A DNA stretch of 64,000 nucleotides from Campylobacter sp. MIT 12-8780 (GTDB taxonomy: Bacteria > Campylobacterota > Campylobacteria > Campylobacterales > Campylobacteraceae): contig NZ_QHLL01000007.1 in NCBI RefSeq assembly GCF_006864535.1, positions 62,001 to 126,000 on the forward strand, written 5' to 3'. The notes under the pieces were generated by a model. The model did not search any database and was not told the DNA's origin. It worked only from the letters and a program-made list of their open reading frames with translations. A program made the position numbers and the translations under genes. Shown one piece after another: positions 43,542 through 52,067 of this stretch (its first letter is position 1; every line of letters begins with the position of its first letter).

Positions 43542-45011
43542 TTATGTTATGGTTATACGATCTTTACAATATTTTAAAAACTTATCATCAAGTAAATAAG
43601 CTCTGTCTACAATAAGTTCAGCTTTACTTCTTGTTAGAGCAACATAAAAAAGATTAAGTTCTTCTTTGGTTATCTCTGCATTTGAATTTTCTTCAAGTAT
43701 TTCTCTTAAATTGATAAAATCATCAATAATTTCCACTATATCCCATTCAAGTCCTTTGCTTTTATGTCCTGTGCTAAGAATTAAATGAGCTTTGGTTGGG
43801 TCCTTAACTACACTTGTTTTTATTTTTTTAATAAGCTCAAAAATATTTTCTCCCATATATTTAAAGCAAATAAGGAGCTTTTGCTTTAAGTCAATCTCCT
43901 TGCTTTCATCAGAATAGGCTATAAGTTCTTTAACATTGTTAAATCTAGCAATAAAAGCATTTTGAATGCGTTCTTTTTTACCACAAAGCAAATTTTGAAT
44001 ATCAAGTAGATCGTTGAAATTGTAGCTTTCTACTCCACCTACTAAAAAAAGTTTTTTATCTAGGTTTTGCACAGCTATGTCAAAAAGTTTGGCATTGGTG
44101 CGAGTAATAATTGCTTTTTGTTCATTTAATTTTTTACGCTTATCTGGTTTAAAAGAGCCTTTAAATTCTTTTTTTGCTCCCAAGAGTTGCAAGTATCGAT
44201 TGGCTTCTTTTGCTATGCTTTCAGGGCAACGAAAGCTTTGCGTAAGATAAAGCACTTTTGCATTTGGGTATGAAGATAGAAATTCTAAAGAATTACACGC
44301 TCCTCTAAATTTATAAATACTTTGATAAGTATCTCCTATAAAGACTTTTTTAGCTTTTTGATTTAAAACTATATCTATGACACAGCCATTAATATCTTGA
44401 GCCTCATCAACAACTATAAAATCATAATCTAAAACAGGCTTGCTAAGCTGAAAATCTTTAAGGTAAAAGTCGTGCTCATAAAGTAGTTTTTTATCATTTG
44501 GAATTTTTTCCAGCCACAAAGTCCTTAGCTTTCTTAAAATATAACTTGTATCCATACGAGGGTTAAGTCCATAGTCTTTTAAATTTTTACTTACTTCGTT
44601 GATAAAATCTTCAAGATTAAAATTTGTATTGCAAAAGTTACGAAGCAAAGAAAGCAAAGAGCTTGCATAAAAGTTTTTTTCTTTTTCATCACGATCATTT
44701 AAAAGAGGATTTAAATCTAAGGCTCTTAAAGAACCAAGCCTTTCTTTGATGGATTTATTAGTATTTTCATAAGCTAGAGAGTGCATAGTCTTTACACTTA
44801 CATTTTTAATATGTTTAAATTTAGATTCAGCCTCCACCCTCATCGCAGAATTGTAGGATAAATAAAGAATTTTATACTTAGCTCTTTGTTCGCAAAATTT
44901 TACTAAAGTGGAAGTTTTGCCTGTTCCAGCATAAGCATTAATGAGAAGTATGTTCTCAAATTCGCAATTTACAATATGATCTTGTTCTTTAGTTAAGGAA
45001 GAAACTGACAT
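43542..45011 (-). CDS. UvrD/Rep-like superfamily 1 helicase on ICE
   Basis: About 489 aa. Walker A INAYAGTGKTSTLVKF, DEAQDINGCV (motif II), GDTYQSIYKFRGA (motif III), LTQSFRCPESI (motif IV), HKSKGLEWD (motif V) and LFYVALTRSK (motif VI). All SF1A motifs are present. Start set at 45011 (AGGA 7 bp upstream). Small for UvrD, so it lacks some accessory subdomains. It overlaps the Rep-like gene by 23 bp and may unwind the element during replication or transfer (inference). Confidence 0.9.
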   Translation of the reverse strand: MSVSSLTKEQDHIVNCEFENILLINAYAGTGKTSTLVKFCEQRAKYKILYLSYNSAMRVEAESKFKHIKNVSVKTMHSLAYENTNKSIKERLGSLRALDLNPLLNDRDEKEKNFYASSLLSLLRNFCNTNFNLEDFINEVSKNLKDYGLNPRMDTSYILRKLRTLWLEKIPNDKKLLYEHDFYLKDFQLSKPVLDYDFIVVDEAQDINGCVIDIVLNQKAKKVFIGDTYQSIYKFRGACNSLEFLSSYPNAKVLYLTQSFRCPESIAKEANRYLQLLGAKKEFKGSFKPDKRKKLNEQKAIITRTNAKLFDIAVQNLDKKLFLVGGVESYNFNDLLDIQNLLCGKKERIQNAFIARFNNVKELIAYSDESKEIDLKQKLLICFKYMGENIFELIKKIKTSVVKDPTKAHLILSTGHKSKGLEWDIVEIIDDFINLREILEENSNAEITKEELNLFYVALTRSKAELIVDRAYLLDDKFLKYCKDRITIT

Positions 45012-45792
45012 TATCATTTCCTTTATAAGTAAAAGTATCATTTTTAAATACAATATTAAATTCCGCAAGCAAGTGAATATTTTTATTAAATTCTTGTTTG
45101 ATAGCTCTATAATACCTATCGCCTTTGTTTGCTTTTACACCTATAGCAAGCAATAGATTGTCAAAACTTAGATTTAAGGCATTATGCGAAATGAAAAAAC
45201 GAATAGCTGTTTTTATTGTGGAATTTTCTACATTGACTATATTTAAAGTTTCTTTGTTATAGTTTATGGCAAAAGTATCTTTATAAAATTTCAAATACTC
45301 ACTTGAAAGAAATATGCCTAAAAATTCTTCTTTATCATTGTATTTCATTGCTGAAATAATGTGAAAAGCATAGCCTACACCATCATTTGTTTTAAGATGG
45401 ATAACTGCAGACATTATCTCATCAAGCATAGATTTAAACCACTTGTAATTAAAGCCCTTATCTCCATAATGCTTAAGCACATTTGCGGTGCTAAATTCAA
45501 CCAAAAGCCTATTATCATTAGTAATTTTTTTATATTTTGCACAAAATATAATCAAATCGAGGAGGTCTTTATGAGCTTGAGTGAGCAAAAAGCCTTTTAT
45601 TTGCACCTTGCCCCATTTTGTTTGCACACTTCTTGTCCTTTTATTTGCCAAGAAGTCTTTAAAAATGGCAGAACTCGGACTTGTTCTTTTTATAGGTGCA
45701 AAAATAGGTAATCTCAATTCTTGCACGCTACAAATAGTATTTTGAATTTTGTGATTAAAAAATGTTTCATTTGCATAATTTTCTTTATTCAT
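44989..45792 (-). CDS. Replication-initiator-like protein
   Basis: 267 aa with a layout of plasmid Rep proteins: conserved TKWGKVQIKGFLLTQAHKDLLDLI, then two winged-helix-like segments (e.g. TAIRFFISHNALNLSFDNLL, RAIKQEFNKNIHLL). A putative -10 box (45799-45804) lies only about 8 bp before the ATG, so the mRNA may be leaderless. The helicase gene overlaps its end. Family assignment is tentative; a regulatory protein with the same fold is possible. Confidence 0.6.
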   Translation of the reverse strand: MNKENYANETFFNHKIQNTICSVQELRLPIFAPIKRTSPSSAIFKDFLANKRTRSVQTKWGKVQIKGFLLTQAHKDLLDLIIFCAKYKKITNDNRLLVEFSTANVLKHYGDKGFNYKWFKSMLDEIMSAVIHLKTNDGVGYAFHIISAMKYNDKEEFLGIFLSSEYLKFYKDTFAINYNKETLNIVNVENSTIKTAIRFFISHNALNLSFDNLLLAIGVKANKGDRYYRAIKQEFNKNIHLLAEFNIVFKNDTFTYKGNDNVSFFLN

Positions 45793-46112
45793 AATAGTAT
45801 TATATAATAATAAATAAAATATTCATATAAATTATTAAATTTTTTAGCTTCTTTCTTTTAATATATCTATTTTATGGGAATTTATATAAATAAATATCTT
45901 ATTTTTTAATTCAAATAAATTCATAAATAACTATATTTTTTTATAAAAAATATTCCTAATAATAATATTTTATGATATAATTTTAAGATTGATTTAATCA
46001 ATAATGGGTGCTGTTTTTACAGCAAAGAAAGCGTTGAGGGCTCTTATAGGCTCTTTAGTTTTTTAATCTTTTTATTTGGCTAAGAATTACAAATCCAAAT
46101 TTAAGGTTAAAA
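45793..46112. other. AT-rich divergent control region of the element
   Basis: 320 bp without a gene between the leftward Rep-like gene and the rightward transfer operon. It holds the Rep -10 box (45799-45804, minus), the operon promoter, a 15-bp palindrome at 45988-46002, a short hairpin (GCTGTTTTTACAGC at 46010-46023) and a direct repeat GGCTCTT near 46037-46053. No iterons are seen. It could contain a replication or transfer origin, but nothing proves this. Confidence 0.5.
45976..46002 (+). promoter_or_regulatory. Putative promoter and operator of transfer operon
   Basis: TATAAT at 45976-45981 in an A/T-periodic context; the perfect palindrome ATTGATT-T-AATCAAT (45988-46002) overlaps the expected start of transcription, so it is a plausible operator. 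Confidence 0.5.
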
Positions 46113-46397
46113 ATGAAAAAGCTTTTATTGTTTTTAATGTTTGTATTTACCTTTGGAGCAATTTCGCTCTTTGCGGGCAATACTGATGGACTTGGTGCAA
46201 AAGGATTATGGGATACGGTAAGTTCTTGGCTAGATGATACTTACGCTTCAAGAATTATAGCCCTTTTGTTCTTTTGTGTTGGAGTGTGGAGAGCCTTTGC
46301 TGGTTCTATACTTCAATTTTTCTTAATGCTTGGTTTTGCTGTTTTGGTAACTCAAGGAAATTCTATTATCGAAGCACTTAATTCAGGCTTGTTTTAA
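46113..46397 (+). CDS. traA: Conjugative pilin (TraA/VirB2-like)
   Basis: 94 aa. Signal peptide (LFLMFVFTFGAISLFA), then a short polar segment and two TM helices (RIIALLFFCVGVWRAFAG and ILQFFLMLGFAVLVTQG). This size and topology fit pilin subunits of F-type or VirB2 systems. It is the first gene of the transfer operon, and an intrinsic terminator follows, so the pilin can be produced in excess. Confidence 0.75.
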   Translation: MKKLLLFLMFVFTFGAISLFAGNTDGLGAKGLWDTVSSWLDDTYASRIIALLFFCVGVWRAFAGSILQFFLMLGFAVLVTQGNSIIEALNSGLF

Positions 46398-46401
46398 AAG
46401 A

Positions 46402-46430
46402 AAAAAGGAGGATTTTACCTCCTTTTTCTA
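46402..46430 (+). terminator. Terminator/attenuator after pilin gene
   Basis: A 10-bp stem (AAAAAGGAGG at 46402-46411; CCTCCTTTTT at 46418-46427) with a 6-nt loop, followed by CTATA. The 3' arm supplies the T run. It lies between traA and traL. Confidence 0.75.
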
Positions 46431-46459
46431 TATAGATTGTGTGAATGAAAGGATCGTTT

Positions 46460-46765
46460 TTGGCTAAAGATTCAAATGGATATGTAGAAATTAATAAATT
46501 TATTGATACCAAGCCTATGTTTGGAAATTGGGAAATTGATACCCTTATTGTTTTTTCTGCTTTTGTGGCTATTGCTATACTTTTTACTAAAGGGGCTATT
46601 AGTTTCGGAATTTTCTTTGTTTTGGGTATTGTTTGCTCAAAACTCTATGAAAAACTTAAAAAATCAAGGATTAAAGGTTTCTTTTTGCATTTGCTCTATA
46701 TGACAGGCATAAGACAACCTAAAAAAATGCCACCCTCTTATATGAGATATTTTGTAGGAGCGTAA
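46460..46765 (+). CDS. traL: F-type T4SS protein TraL
   Basis: About 101 aa with two TM segments in the TraL layout. The family-like FIDTKPMFGNWEIDTLIVF precedes a TM pair; the basic KLKKSRIKGFFLHLLY and ending MPPSYMRYFVG are typical. Start is set at TTG 46460 because AAAGGA precedes it by ~6 bp; an ATG at 46445 lacks a ribosome site. Inner membrane, part of the pilus assembly complex. Confidence 0.8.
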   Translation: MAKDSNGYVEINKFIDTKPMFGNWEIDTLIVFSAFVAIAILFTKGAISFGIFFVLGIVCSKLYEKLKKSRIKGFFLHLLYMTGIRQPKKMPPSYMRYFVGA

Positions 46766-47347
46766 ATGTTATTTGATAAATACAAAAATAAAATGGATAA
46801 ATACCTTTATGAGAATATTACTTTTAGAATAATCTCTATTGTTTTAAGCATTGTGATTATTTTCTTGGTATATATCATCGTAGCAAGGACTGATTCTCAA
46901 AAAGTTGTTTTTGTTCCACCAAAAATTGTCAATCAAGAATTTTGGATAGCAGGCAATGAAGTTTCTAAAACCTATTTACACGAGATGGGGCAGTTTATTA
47001 CTTTTAACTTGTTAAATGTTACAAAATCTAATGCAAATAACAATATCGAAAATATCCTCACTCTAGTTGATCCAAAATTTTATGATGAAGTAAAATCAAA
47101 ACTTTTAGAGCAAGCAAGATATATCATAGAAAACTCTATTTCAAGGACTTTTTTTGTCTCTTCAATCGATGCTGATGTCAAAGGTGTTATTAAAGTTTAT
47201 GGCGTAGTTAAGGATATTATTGATAGCAAAGTTGTCCGCTCTGAAAATGCTGAGTTTGATATTAAGTATGACATTATACTTGGTAGATTTTTTTTAACTG
47301 ATGTTGTGCCTATTAAACACGAAAAAGGAGGAAAAAGTGATAACTAG
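46766..47347 (+). CDS. traE: F-type T4SS protein TraE
   Basis: 193 aa, a single N-terminal TM helix then a periplasmic VirB8-like domain: FVPPKIVNQEFWIAGNEVSK, FITFNLLNVTKSNANN, YIIENSISRTFFVSSIDA and KVYGVVKDIIDSKVV. These match TraE. It starts directly after traL and overlaps traK by 11 bp. Confidence 0.88.
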   Translation: MLFDKYKNKMDKYLYENITFRIISIVLSIVIIFLVYIIVARTDSQKVVFVPPKIVNQEFWIAGNEVSKTYLHEMGQFITFNLLNVTKSNANNNIENILTLVDPKFYDEVKSKLLEQARYIIENSISRTFFVSSIDADVKGVIKVYGVVKDIIDSKVVRSENAEFDIKYDIILGRFFLTDVVPIKHEKGGKSDN

Positions 47348-48125
47348 GAAAAAAGTTGCCATTTTTATGGCTTTTATTATATCTTTTACAAATCTAAATG
47401 CCATAGTTGTAATTGATAATCCACCAAGTGAAGCTATCACAATCAATGTGTCAAACAATAGTGTTAATAGACTTGTCTTGCCAAGCACTATACTTGATGT
47501 TTCTTATTCTAAGGAAAAAGGTGTAGATATTAAGGTTGTGAATAACCAAGCTTTCATTAAATATCAACCTGTGCTTAAAGAAAAAATACGCACAACAGGT
47601 AAGAATAAGGTTGAAGTTATAGGACAGCCAGAAACTATTTATGATAGAGCTCAAAGTTCTGAGGTGTTTTTTATCACTGAGTCTAAAACTTATTCTATTG
47701 TGCTTAATCCTGTAGAAATGGAGGCTGAAACTATTGTTATTAATGACTTTGCGGCAAGTAAGGAAGAAATTTTAAAATATGAAAGCAATGATCCTTTTAT
47801 AGCTACAATGGGTAAAATCACACAAAGTATATTTGCAAATGGCGTGCCACAAGGTTATAAAACTAAAAAAATAAATAAAATAATTGCAAATGATAGCACG
47901 CTTGAGATGAAAGAAATTAATACCTATGATGGTGTGATATATAGTGCTGCTTTAATTGAAGTAAGAAACAAAACCGATAAAGCTCTTGTTTTAAATCCAA
48001 AAGATTATATTAAATTCGCAAAAGAAAGCCCAAAAGCCATAAGTGTATATTATGACAATGAGGTTAATCATCTTTTACCCTATTCAAGAGCTAGCATAGT
48101 TATCATCACAAAGGCTGTAAGATGA
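47337..48125 (+). CDS. traK: F-type T4SS secretin-like protein TraK
   Basis: About 262 aa. Signal peptide (VAIFMAFIISFTNLNA), then TraK domain (NVSNNSVNRLVLPS, TESKTYSIVLNPVEM, IYSAALIEVRNKTDKALVL). TraK is the VirB9-like outer component of the core complex with TraB and TraV. GTG start at 47337 with GGAGG 5-9 bp upstream. It overlaps traB by 4 bp. Confidence 0.85.
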   Translation: MITRKKVAIFMAFIISFTNLNAIVVIDNPPSEAITINVSNNSVNRLVLPSTILDVSYSKEKGVDIKVVNNQAFIKYQPVLKEKIRTTGKNKVEVIGQPETIYDRAQSSEVFFITESKTYSIVLNPVEMEAETIVINDFAASKEEILKYESNDPFIATMGKITQSIFANGVPQGYKTKKINKIIANDSTLEMKEINTYDGVIYSAALIEVRNKTDKALVLNPKDYIKFAKESPKAISVYYDNEVNHLLPYSRASIVIITKAVR

Positions 48126-49498
48126 ATAACCCATTTTTGAAATTCTTTAGCAATGACAAAGATCCAAATAATGCTCAAAAAAATCAAAGTAAAAATAAGA
48201 TTATTATTTTTATAGGACTCATTGTAACGCTTGGGTGTTTAATGTTTTTGGTTGGAGATAAAAAACAAACAACGAGTAGCAATACAGCAGGTAACTTTAA
48301 AATTGTTGAAGAAAATCCAACTGCTAAAACACAATGGGTTGGTTCAGCAGTCGATGATTTAGCTTTAGCCAAGAAAGATTTAATCAACTTGAATACAAGG
48401 AATGAAAGCCTTGCTAAAGAAGTTAATGACTTAAAAAAACTTATTATTGATATGCAAAAAGAAAATGCAAATTATTTAAAAAATAATGCAAAAGATGAAA
48501 CTAAAGCTAATGAGATACCTTTGCAACCTACAACTACAAATACAAACAATCAGACTAATTCCATTGAAAACAATGATAGTTTATATAAGAATTTTCCAAT
48601 GCCAACAGCAGAAATTGAAAGTCAAACACTAATGCAAGAAGAAAAATTTGGTTTAACAAAACTTGGAGAAGTGCCTGATTTAGAAGAGGTGGAAGAGATA
48701 CGCTATACACCAATAGAGGGGACACTTTCTTTTACAAATGTTACTCAGCCTAAGCCAAAGGAAGAAAAGCCAAAAAAGTTAGAGGGGCATATCATACCTA
48801 CGGGATCAATAATTAAAGCTGTATTGCTTTCAGGTATGGACGCCCCTACAATGACACAAGCTAAAAGTTCTCCCTTGCCTGTATTGATGAAAGTAACTGA
48901 TTTGTCTATTTTGCCAAATTATTTTGCCTATGATATTGTGGATTGTTTTTTAATGGGCGAGGGTTATGGGGATTTAACTGCTGAAAGAGCTTATATCAGA
49001 GTTAATAATATCTCTTGCATTACTAATAAAAGAGAACATATTGATATGGCTTTAAGAGGTGCAGTAAGTGGCGAAGATGGTAAGCTTGGGCTCAAAGGCG
49101 AAGTTATTACAAAGCAAGGTGCCTTGCTTGCTAGGACACTTATTGCTGGATTTTTACAAGGTGTAGGAGAATCATTTGCTAATCAAAATCAAATCATTAC
49201 TTCAGGTTGGGGCGGCACAACAACACAAACAGGCAATATGAGTGCAGGAGAAAGTTTGCAAGCTGGAGCTTTTAAAGGACTTTCAAGTTCGGCTGAAAAA
49301 TTGGCTGATTTTTACCTTAAAATGGCTGATCAGGTTACCCCTGTGATTGAAATTTCAGCAGGAAGAGAAATTAATGTTTTAGTAACTGAAATGACAGCAC
49401 TTGATACAGTAAATAATCAACAAACAGCAGACGGCAAAAAACCAAATACTCAAACACAAGTTCAACAAAATAATCAACAACAAATTCAAAATCAATAA
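48122..49498 (+). CDS. traB: F-type T4SS core scaffold TraB
   Basis: 458 aa, VirB10-like. Inner-membrane TM near residues 24-42, coiled coil ~80-115, Pro/Lys-rich segment, then the conserved GHIIPTGSIIKAVLLSGMDA and outer-membrane domain (RAYIRVNNISCITNKRE, VSGEDGKLGLKGEV). TM-helical loop with GVGESFANQ. C-terminus Gln/Asn-rich. It spans the envelope and joins TraK/TraV. Confidence 0.92.
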   Translation: MNNPFLKFFSNDKDPNNAQKNQSKNKIIIFIGLIVTLGCLMFLVGDKKQTTSSNTAGNFKIVEENPTAKTQWVGSAVDDLALAKKDLINLNTRNESLAKEVNDLKKLIIDMQKENANYLKNNAKDETKANEIPLQPTTTNTNNQTNSIENNDSLYKNFPMPTAEIESQTLMQEEKFGLTKLGEVPDLEEVEEIRYTPIEGTLSFTNVTQPKPKEEKPKKLEGHIIPTGSIIKAVLLSGMDAPTMTQAKSSPLPVLMKVTDLSILPNYFAYDIVDCFLMGEGYGDLTAERAYIRVNNISCITNKREHIDMALRGAVSGEDGKLGLKGEVITKQGALLARTLIAGFLQGVGESFANQNQIITSGWGGTTTQTGNMSAGESLQAGAFKGLSSSAEKLADFYLKMADQVTPVIEISAGREINVLVTEMTALDTVNNQQTADGKKPNTQTQVQQNNQQQIQNQ

Positions 49499-49508
49499 GG
49501 AGAAACCA

Positions 49509-50291
49509 ATGAAATTAAAATTGACAACTTTTTTAGGATCAAGTCTTGCTCTTTTTAGCTTTCTTAATGCAACCGAGCCTACTACTCTCATAGAGCAACA
49601 AGAAGAAGCTCTTGTAAAAGGTATTATACCAAGCACAAAAATAGATAAGGTTGAAAGAGCTGAAATTGATGGCTTTTATAAGGCTTATTTAGGCAATGGT
49701 AATATCTTTTACATTAATCCTTTCAAGCGTGTTTTATTTATAGGAGAACTTTATACAGCTACAGGCGAAAGCTTAACAGCTAATGATGCAAGCAAATGGC
49801 AAGCTGAACTTAATGAAAAGGCTTTAAAAGATGCTAATGCAACAGAACTTTTGCAAAATGCAAAAAGAGTCGTGTATGGAAGTGGTAGCAAAAGATATGA
49901 TTTTGTTATTTTTACCGATCCAGAGTGTCCATTTTGTGCCAAAGTTGAGGAATTTTTTGAAAAGCAAAATGTGAATGTATATGTAAATTTTTTTCCTTTA
50001 AGTTTTCATCAGAATGCTAAGAAATGGAGTGGACAAATACTTTCTAGCAAAGATATAAAATTAGCGATGAGGCAAATTAGAACCACTCAGAAGAATTTAA
50101 ACGATGTGAGCATAAGCAAGGAAGCTGAAAATACTTTAAAGGCTACCATAGCTTTGGGCGAAAAGCTTAATATTACAGGCACGCCAAAACTCTTTGTTAT
50201 AGACAAAATAGAACAAAATAAGGTTGTAGCTGTAATTGATGGGGCAAATTTTGAAAGGATAAATGAATTTTTAGTTAAGGATAAGGAATGA
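49509..50291 (+). CDS. dsbC: DsbC-like thiol-disulfide isomerase
   Basis: 260 aa. Signal peptide (LKLTTFLGSSLALFSFLNA), N-terminal dimerisation-like domain, then a thioredoxin fold with active site CPFC (in TDPECPFCAKVEEF, about residues 142-145) and cis-Pro loop NITGTPKL. It assists disulfide formation in Cys-rich transfer proteins such as TraN and TraH. Lies in the operon between traB and traV, as in SXT-type systems. Confidence 0.9.
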   Translation: MKLKLTTFLGSSLALFSFLNATEPTTLIEQQEEALVKGIIPSTKIDKVERAEIDGFYKAYLGNGNIFYINPFKRVLFIGELYTATGESLTANDASKWQAELNEKALKDANATELLQNAKRVVYGSGSKRYDFVIFTDPECPFCAKVEEFFEKQNVNVYVNFFPLSFHQNAKKWSGQILSSKDIKLAMRQIRTTQKNLNDVSISKEAENTLKATIALGEKLNITGTPKLFVIDKIEQNKVVAVIDGANFERINEFLVKDKE

Positions 50292-51163
50292 AAGGACATT
50301 TGTTAAAGCTTTCTAGTGCTGTTATCTTTGGAGCTTTTTTAATTCAGGGTTGCTCTGCTATGCTTCCTTATAGAGATGATTTTCAGTGTCAAAAGGGCAA
50401 AAATAGTGGAGTTTGTGGCTCGGTATCTGAAGTTTATGATTTAAGCTCTGATATGGAAGACTTGAGGACAAGAACACTTGATGGTGGTAAAGCTCAAGAT
50501 CAAAAGAAAAAAGCAAAAGAGCTTGAAGCAGAAAAGCAAAGACAAAAGGATATGTTTGCTAAACAAAAACTTCAAGAGATGGTAGAGGCTACTGAAATTC
50601 GCAATATTCAAAATGAACACCCTGTGATTTTTAGATTTTATCTTGATGAAGATAAAAGAGTGCCAACGAGCACGCCTTTGGTGTGGAATAGTGATTACTC
50701 TGCTACAGCTAGTAAAAACACACAGACAAAGGTTAGAAAAAATAAAAAGCCTAAGATTTCAAAAAAAGGCAATAAATCCAAAACTTCTCAAACAAAGGCT
50801 CTTGCAAGCTCAAAAACAAATGACAATGGGGTAAGTGCTTTATGGGACAATATAGGAGAAAGTAATGCAAGCAAAATAGAAAATAATGTGACAAATTCTA
50901 CGCTCGCAGGAGATTTAAATACAAGCAATGTATCACAGACTTTAGTTGATTGTTCTGCAAGCGGTGGAGCTAAGAAAGAAATTAATGCAGAGGTTAAGGT
51001 TTGTGTCTATGCTGCAAACATAAGACAAGAGCCAAGTTGTAAAGCAAAGGTGCTAAGGATAGCTAACAAAGATGAAGTGCTTTTTGCACTTTATGAACAA
51101 GATGGTTGGGTAAAACTAAACGATGGAACATTTATACATAAAAGCATTATCACACAAGATTAA
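50288..51163 (+). CDS. traV: TraV-like lipoprotein with C-terminal SH3 domain
   Basis: 291 aa. Lipobox QGCSA, then the TraV signature of Cys pairs (FQCQKGKNSGVCGSVSEVYD). The middle is Lys/Glu/Gln-rich coiled coil, then an SxxK-rich linker. The C-terminus is a bacterial SH3 domain (VCVYAANIRQEPSCKAKVLR, EQDGWVKLNDGTFIHKSII). The SH3 extension is not part of the TraV core I know. TraV is the outer-membrane lipoprotein of the core complex; the SH3 domain could bind peptidoglycan. Confidence 0.85.
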   Translation: MKGHLLKLSSAVIFGAFLIQGCSAMLPYRDDFQCQKGKNSGVCGSVSEVYDLSSDMEDLRTRTLDGGKAQDQKKKAKELEAEKQRQKDMFAKQKLQEMVEATEIRNIQNEHPVIFRFYLDEDKRVPTSTPLVWNSDYSATASKNTQTKVRKNKKPKISKKGNKSKTSQTKALASSKTNDNGVSALWDNIGESNASKIENNVTNSTLAGDLNTSNVSQTLVDCSASGGAKKEINAEVKVCVYAANIRQEPSCKAKVLRIANKDEVLFALYEQDGWVKLNDGTFIHKSIITQD

Positions 51164-51614
51164 GTTGGTTGTTGTAAGTTTAACAATAGCTCCAAGTTTA
51201 TTAATGGCAATGCAAAGCGATAAAGAATTGCAAGGGGATATTCTTTTAAAGCAAGCTCTTATTTCTTTGTTTGAAAAAAATAAGGCTTTAGAAGAGCGTA
51301 TTGCTCTTTTAGAAAAGAATGTTTTTCCAAATAAAACCACTCCAAAAGGTAAAGCACAAAATCCTTACACTTTCTTTGACTTAGTCAAAGAAAATATAGC
51401 TAAAAAGAAATTTAGTTATGGTAAGGCTGTAAAGATTGTTACAGTAAGAAAACAACCTGATACTAAGGCTCAAAAGGTAGCAGTTGTGCCTGTGGGTGGC
51501 AAGCTTATTGTAAAAGATTTGGTGCAGTCTAAGACAGGCTCTTATTGGTATAAGCTTGATGAGGGAGCGTATGTTTATATTGAAAACATTACCTTTTGGA
51601 GTGATAAAAAATGA
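51123..51614 (+). CDS. Periplasmic SH3-domain protein of transfer operon
   Basis: 163 aa. Signal peptide (IKLVVVSLTIAPSLLMA), short coiled coil (LFEKNKALEERIALLEKN), then a bacterial SH3 fold (VKIVTVRKQPDTKAQKVAVV, GSYWYKLDEGAYVYI). It overlaps TraV by 41 bp and the following lipoprotein by 4 bp. Role unknown; perhaps peptidoglycan attachment of the channel, in parallel with the TraV SH3 domain. Confidence 0.72.
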   Translation: MEHLYIKALSHKIKLVVVSLTIAPSLLMAMQSDKELQGDILLKQALISLFEKNKALEERIALLEKNVFPNKTTPKGKAQNPYTFFDLVKENIAKKKFSYGKAVKIVTVRKQPDTKAQKVAVVPVGGKLIVKDLVQSKTGSYWYKLDEGAYVYIENITFWSDKK

Positions 51615-52066
51615 GAAAGACTAGTCTTGTATTTGCATTGGTAGGTTCTTTATTGATGGGTGCTTGTTCTTTTAAAGATAGTCCTATTGTGGCAAAAAAT
51701 AAAGATTTAAACAATAAGCTTAAAATCCTTATTAATGATGATATAAATTACACTGCTTTACCAAAAGGCAATGAAGATGAGCTCATTAGAGAATTTTTAA
51801 CAAACTCTCCTGCTTTTGCTCAGCAAAATAGACAAAGTGCTGTAAGAGAAAATATCACAAAGTTACCAAACACTATGCCACTTTTTAGACAGCCTTTATT
51901 TGCTCAAATGGTTATATTTCCTTTTGTGAGTGATGATGGGCTTTATCATAGCTATAGTGAAAGCTGGCTTAAAATTAAAGATGGAGAGTTTGTTCTTAGT
52001 GATCCACGAAGTGGAGAAGAAGCCAAAGAAAAAATCTTTGATTTCAATGTAATAAATGGAGAATAA
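51611..52066 (+). CDS. Lipoprotein of transfer operon, unknown family
   Basis: 151 aa. Lipobox LMGAC then SFKDSP. Body reads FLTNSPAFAQQNRQSAVREN, PLFRQPLFAQMVIFPFVSDD, SESWLKIKDGEFVLSDP. The RQPLFAQMVIFPF-like segment is shared, as I recall, by proteins of other F/SXT-like operons, but I cannot name it. It overlaps the SH3 gene by ATGA and is followed immediately by traC. Confidence 0.65.
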   Translation: MRKTSLVFALVGSLLMGACSFKDSPIVAKNKDLNNKLKILINDDINYTALPKGNEDELIREFLTNSPAFAQQNRQSAVRENITKLPNTMPLFRQPLFAQMVIFPFVSDDGLYHSYSESWLKIKDGEFVLSDPRSGEEAKEKIFDFNVINGE

Positions 52067-52067
52067 T

